Below are positions 60,840 through 64,000 of a stretch of DNA of 64,000 nt, piece after piece. A model generated the notes under the pieces. It was given only the letters and a program-made list of their open reading frames with translations, was not told the DNA's origin and searched no databases. Source of the DNA: Natronoglycomyces albus. GTDB taxonomy: Bacteria; Actinomycetota; Actinomycetes; Mycobacteriales; Micromonosporaceae. Each line of letters starts with the position of its first letter. Position 1 is the first letter of the stretch. Both the position numbers and the translations under genes were made by a program. Where the stretch lies: positions 3,410,001 through 3,474,000 of the forward strand of contig NZ_CP070496.1 of the NCBI RefSeq assembly GCF_016925535.1. The letters run 5' to 3'.

Positions 60840-61983
60840 CGACACGGACTATCACCGCCATTCCTTGTCCCGCCGCGACGTTGGTCGCCGCCACGCCATA
60901 GCCGCCGCCGCGACGGCGCAGCACCGTGCACAGGTTAATGAGGGAGCGGAGAGCAGATGCCGGCCCGGCATGGCCGTAGCTAATGGTGCTCCCCGCCGTA
61001 TTGACGAGTTTCTTTCCCAGCTCAGGCATCTGTGCCAGGCAGACGAGCGTAGCAGCCGCATAGCGTTCCTCGATCTCCCAGGCTGCGATGTCGGAGGCTT
61101 TGAGGTTATGGCGGGCCAGAACTTTACGGATGGCCGCGGCAGAGGCCAAGGGGTATTCGTTGGGCGCCACACCGACAGTCTCGCCGCCAATGAACCGCGC
61201 CATCGGATCCGGACCAGGAAACGAGCTAACCAGCAACGCCGCCGCCCCATCGGCGTCAACCGCGGAGTTTCCCACAGTGATGGTCCCATCGGTGGTGAAC
61301 AAGGGCGGCTGGGCGCCCATGGTCCGACTATCGATTTCGGTGAGAATGCATTCGTCACTGCAATGCCCATCGACCACGGACATGTGGTCTTGCGGAATGC
61401 CATCTTGCCAAGCCTGGTGCGCCAGCGAATGGCTGTGTAGGGCCCATCCGTCCTGCGCCGCCCGATCGATGTCGTACTGATAGGCGGCCAATTGCGCGAA
61501 CCAACCTGGGCCGTGCCGCCACGCTGAGGGCAGGAGCTGGCCGACGTGTTCTTCGCTGCCGGAAGGGAAGAGTCGCAGGTGAGTGGGGTAGGCGGTGTCG
61601 GGGGTGTTGAGTTGGAACCCGACGCGGGATGCCGAACCCACTGCTGCGGCCACAGCCGAGTGAGAGTCTTCGAGACGCACCGCCCGGGCTGCCAGGATCA
61701 GGGCATCAAGGCCAGAGGATTCGCGGCGGTCGATGGTGATGGCCGGGAAGTGCTCGCTGAGACCGGAGATCAGGGCCGCCGACCGCGCCAGGTTGGGACC
61801 CGACTCGGCCGTGATGTCTGCGCCAAGGTAGATCTCGGTGTGGTCGACGTCAGCCAACAAGGGGTTTCGCAACAGCAACTGTTGCAGCGGAATGGCGGCT
61901 AGCTGGGCCACATGCAGACGCGCTACGACGCCTCCGCGACGCCCAAAGGGCGTCCGCGCCGCATCTGCCAGATAGACGTCCAT
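60832..61983 (-). CDS. Thiolase-fold protein lacking both catalytic cysteines
   Basis: A 383-residue protein with the layout of acetyl-CoA acetyltransferases (VYLADAARTPFGRRGG at the start, DGAAALLVSS in the middle, SYGHAGPASALRSL with the active His). The nucleophilic Cys motif CSSGL reads ESSGL (Glu88), and the C-terminal CVGGGQGMA reads NVAAGQGMA (Asn368). Normal Claisen chemistry is therefore unlikely; it may bind acyl-CoA or have another activity. Translationally coupled to a NUDIX hydrolase. Confidence 0.82.
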   Translation of the reverse strand: MDVYLADAARTPFGRRGGVVARLHVAQLAAIPLQQLLLRNPLLADVDHTEIYLGADITAESGPNLARSAALISGLSEHFPAITIDRRESSGLDALILAARAVRLEDSHSAVAAAVGSASRVGFQLNTPDTAYPTHLRLFPSGSEEHVGQLLPSAWRHGPGWFAQLAAYQYDIDRAAQDGWALHSHSLAHQAWQDGIPQDHMSVVDGHCSDECILTEIDSRTMGAQPPLFTTDGTITVGNSAVDADGAAALLVSSFPGPDPMARFIGGETVGVAPNEYPLASAAAIRKVLARHNLKASDIAAWEIEERYAAATLVCLAQMPELGKKLVNTAGSTISYGHAGPASALRSLINLCTVLRRRGGGYGVAATNVAAGQGMAVIVRVDG

Positions 61984-62086
61984 GAAAAGAGGCTAACGGA
62001 AGCCCTCGGCGTGGCGTCTTGTTTCGACTGAGTCCATGACGTAGGCGAGAAGCTATTTTATGGTGTGCTCTCGGTTCGACCGCTGA

Positions 62087-62121
62087 GCGTTGCCGCCCCA
62101 ATAAGTGCGGGGCGGCAACGC
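62087..62121 (-). terminator. Terminator of the phosphate-transport operon
   Basis: GCGTTGCCGCCCC pairs perfectly with 62109-62121 over a 9-nt loop, 15 nt after the Pit stop codon. Confidence 0.8.
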
Positions 62122-62135
62122 GTAACACTTCATCT

Positions 62136-63140
62136 CTAAAGCATGATCCAGCTGATCGGGTAAAACAGCAGGGCTCCGACTATCGCCGCAGCGGGGAATG
62201 TGAGAATCCAGGCGATAACGATCGTGCGTGCCACGCCCCAGCGCACCGCGCGCTTCCCGCCAGTCGAACCGACGCCCATGATGGCGGCGGTAATGGTGTG
62301 GGTCGTGGAGATGGGCGCGCCCAGCCACCACGTGTTGACGTACAGCACCGAGGAGGCCACGGTCTCGGCGGCGAAGCCCTGGGGAGGACGCAAGTCGATG
62401 ATGCGGCGACCCAGGGTGCGTATGATGCGCCAGCCACCGGCATACGTGCCGCCAGCCAGGGCGGCGGCCGAAGCGAAGTACACCCAGTGCGGGATTTCCA
62501 AAGCCGAGTCCTGGAATCCACCAACGTGCAAGGCCAGCACGATGATGCCCATGGTCTTGGCCGCGTCCTGCATACCGTGACCAACCGCCATTGCCGCAGC
62601 CGAGACGGATTGGGCCTGGCGAAAGCGAACCGTCAGCTTGCGCGGCGTGCCGTTGCGGAATACCCAGAACACGGCCAGCATGAAGAGGAATCCGAGCGCA
62701 AAACCAACTAGTGGCGAGAAAATCGTGGGCAGGACGATTTTTTCCCAAATACCGCTCCAGTAGACGACGCCGCCGCCGACCAGGGTCGCCCCGACGACGC
62801 CACCGAACAGGGAGTGCGAGGCGGAGATGGGCCAGCCTTTCCACCACGTCAAGTAGTTCCAGGCGACAGAGCCGAGCACGCCGGCCATGACAATGGCCAG
62901 ACCAGCCATACCCAGTTGGGGTGAAACCAGCCCTTCGGCGACAGTCGCGGCGACTTTAGCGCCCAGATATGCGCCAACGAAGTTGCCGATGGCGGCCATA
63001 CCCAGAGCTACCCGGGGGGTAAGGGCACGAGTCGAGATCGAGGTCGCGATAGCGTTGGCGGCGTCGTGGAAGCCATTGGTGTAGGCAAACAACAGCGCCA
63101 CCGCGACCACCAGGATCACGCTGATGAGAAGGGGATCCAC
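62136..63140 (-). CDS. pit: PiT-family inorganic phosphate transporter
   Basis: A 334-residue low-affinity phosphate (metal-phosphate) symporter with ten helices. Both inverted-repeat signatures are present: FAYTNGFHDAANAIATSIST in the first half and GHGMQDAAKTMGI in the second, plus GAPISTTHTITAAIMGVG. GTG start 2 nt after the stop of the accessory gene, with AAGGA inside that gene's end. Imports phosphate together with the DUF47 partner. Confidence 0.95.
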   Translation of the reverse strand: MDPLLISVILVVAVALLFAYTNGFHDAANAIATSISTRALTPRVALGMAAIGNFVGAYLGAKVAATVAEGLVSPQLGMAGLAIVMAGVLGSVAWNYLTWWKGWPISASHSLFGGVVGATLVGGGVVYWSGIWEKIVLPTIFSPLVGFALGFLFMLAVFWVFRNGTPRKLTVRFRQAQSVSAAAMAVGHGMQDAAKTMGIIVLALHVGGFQDSALEIPHWVYFASAAALAGGTYAGGWRIIRTLGRRIIDLRPPQGFAAETVASSVLYVNTWWLGAPISTTHTITAAIMGVGSTGGKRAVRWGVARTIVIAWILTFPAAAIVGALLFYPISWIML

Positions 63141-63142
63141 GC

Positions 63143-63778
63143 CTAGGATTCCTTCACGTAGATGGTCTCGATGACGTTGGCGATGTTCTCAAACCCGTCA
63201 CAGGCCTTCTCGAGCATGTCGGCGACCTCTTTGAGCTTCATAACCGTCAACGGGTCGTATTCGCCAGAGTAAAGACGCACAACGCACATGCGGTAGTTGC
63301 GGTCCCCGTCGTTCTCCAACCGGTTGCATTCGATCCAGTAGTCCTTCATGCGCTCGTCGAGGCCCTTAAGTTTGGGCATAGCCTCGGCGGTGGCATCGGC
63401 CTGCTGCGACAAAACGGCTACGATTTCCAGCATTTCGCGGGGGATCGCGGGCAATTCGGAGAGTCCGTAGAGGTAGATGAGGTTAGCGGCGGCCTCGATG
63501 TAGTCGAGCACATCGTCCAGGCAGCTAGCCAAACGCACCATGTCCTGACGGTCCATGGGCGTGACGAACGATGAATTGATCTTTTGAAACAGCTGGTGGG
63601 TGAGCTTGTCGTTGTCATGCTCGACGTCAACGAGTCGCTCAGAAATGGACTGGTGATCGGCATCGTCGTCACCGAGCTCTTCTAGAATCTTCACTCCGCG
63701 CTGAATGTTCTCAGCCGCTTGCGTGAAAAAAGAATAGAAGGCATCGTCCTGAGGTTTCAATGAAAACCGCACAGGCAC
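63143..63778 (-). CDS. DUF47 PhoU-like Pit accessory protein
   Basis: A 211-residue helical protein of the Pit accessory/DUF47 family, the PhoU-like regulator found with Pit transporters. It begins FSLKPQDDAFYSFFTQAAEN and contains the E-x3-D metal-site pattern in LVDVEHDNDKLTHQLFQKIN. It probably gates or modulates the transporter. GTG start with GAGGT upstream. First gene of a two-gene operon with pit. Confidence 0.93.
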   Translation of the reverse strand: MPVRFSLKPQDDAFYSFFTQAAENIQRGVKILEELGDDDADHQSISERLVDVEHDNDKLTHQLFQKINSSFVTPMDRQDMVRLASCLDDVLDYIEAAANLIYLYGLSELPAIPREMLEIVAVLSQQADATAEAMPKLKGLDERMKDYWIECNRLENDGDRNYRMCVVRLYSGEYDPLTVMKLKEVADMLEKACDGFENIANVIETIYVKES

Positions 63779-64000
63779 ACCTCATGGTCTATCGGTACAA
63801 TTGGCAAAATCACTCTACCCAGCACGCATAAGTCGACATTGAGTTTCGGCGAGCTGGTGTCACCGCTGACACAGCTGAACCCGAATGCGTGTCGATTCAA
63901 CTACCAGCGGCAACATTGATGCCCGCTGCTATTTGGGCATGTGAGGCTAGTGTGCCATTTACTTCTCGTTCACCTCGCCACAGGGCCACGCTCGCCGTAA
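63779..64000. other. Upstream region of the phosphate operon to the window edge
   Basis: No gene seen. GTGTCA-CCGC-TGACAC at 63857-63872 is a perfect spaced inverted repeat, with AGCTG/CAGCT flanks extending it imperfectly. Its location about 80 bp upstream of the DUF47 start suits an operator. Confidence 0.45.

Overview
The window reads as chromosome of a GC-rich, mycothiol-producing actinobacterium. The support is a two-domain mycothiol synthase (MshD), CarD, LCP cell-wall ligases, a GuaB1-type IMPDH-like enzyme, an actinobacterial IdeR/DmdR-type iron box, many GTG/TTG starts and several apparently leaderless genes. The gene content would fit a Glycomycetales/Micromonosporales-like organism, but that placement is a guess. 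I see no prophage, transposon, CRISPR array or rRNA operon.

Layout. 1-6.7 kb: end of a GntR/FadR regulator, an Rrf2 regulator with a strong inverted repeat in front of it, a TauE/SafE-like transporter, arylamine N-acetyltransferase, an AGCS amino-acid/sodium symporter and a DnaQ-like exonuclease. 6.8-11 kb: conserved actinobacterial block of an LpqE-like lipoprotein divergent from carD-ispD-ispF, then a TPR membrane protein. 11-12.6 kb: Rpn-like PD-(D/E)XK protein and poorly supported small ORFs. 12.6-18.1 kb: an MFS exporter, then a copper island (CopB-type P1B ATPase, YHS protein, EmrB/QacA-type MFS) carrying four copies of the palindrome ATACCC-N5-GGGTAT. 18.2-21.2 kb: DrrAB-like ABC exporter with a divergent PadR regulator. 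21.3-28.9 kb: biotin-dependent acyl-CoA carboxylase alpha chain, GuaB1, DinB protein, a decaying ArsR/SRPBCC pair, LpdA-type flavoprotein divergent from a gamma-glutamylcyclotransferase, and a Pnkp/PseT-like phosphatase. 29-32.8 kb: two TIGR03086-type paralogues and an AidB-like acyl-CoA dehydrogenase. 32.9-34.9 kb: a RloB + AAA ATPase pair resembling the AbiL phage-defence system. 35-37.7 kb: P1-family peptidase and glyA.

37.9-44 kb holds the most unusual locus: a GCS2-type glutamate-cysteine-ligase-like enzyme divergent from a cyanophycin-synthetase-like ATP-grasp protein fused to an acylphosphatase fold whose two catalytic residues are missing, followed by a convergent two-CBS protein. The pair looks like a two-ligase route to a gamma-glutamyl or peptide-like small molecule. 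44-53 kb: cell-envelope glycopolymer block (CDP-alcohol phosphotransferase, GT4, polyprenyl glycosylphosphotransferase, UDP-glucuronate decarboxylase-like enzyme, three tandem LCP ligases), which together could prime, build and attach a wall polymer.

53-64 kb: NmrA/TetR divergent pair with twin operators, APC permease, tRNA-Ser(UGA), an iron-box-controlled FhuF-like reductase, CPBP protein, a pair of perfect DnaA boxes, tRNA-Ser(GCU), mshD, a NUDIX hydrolase coupled to a thiolase-fold protein lacking both catalytic cysteines, and the DUF47-Pit phosphate uptake pair. Coordinates were read by hand from the sequence; homology calls rest on motif recognition, not on database searches.
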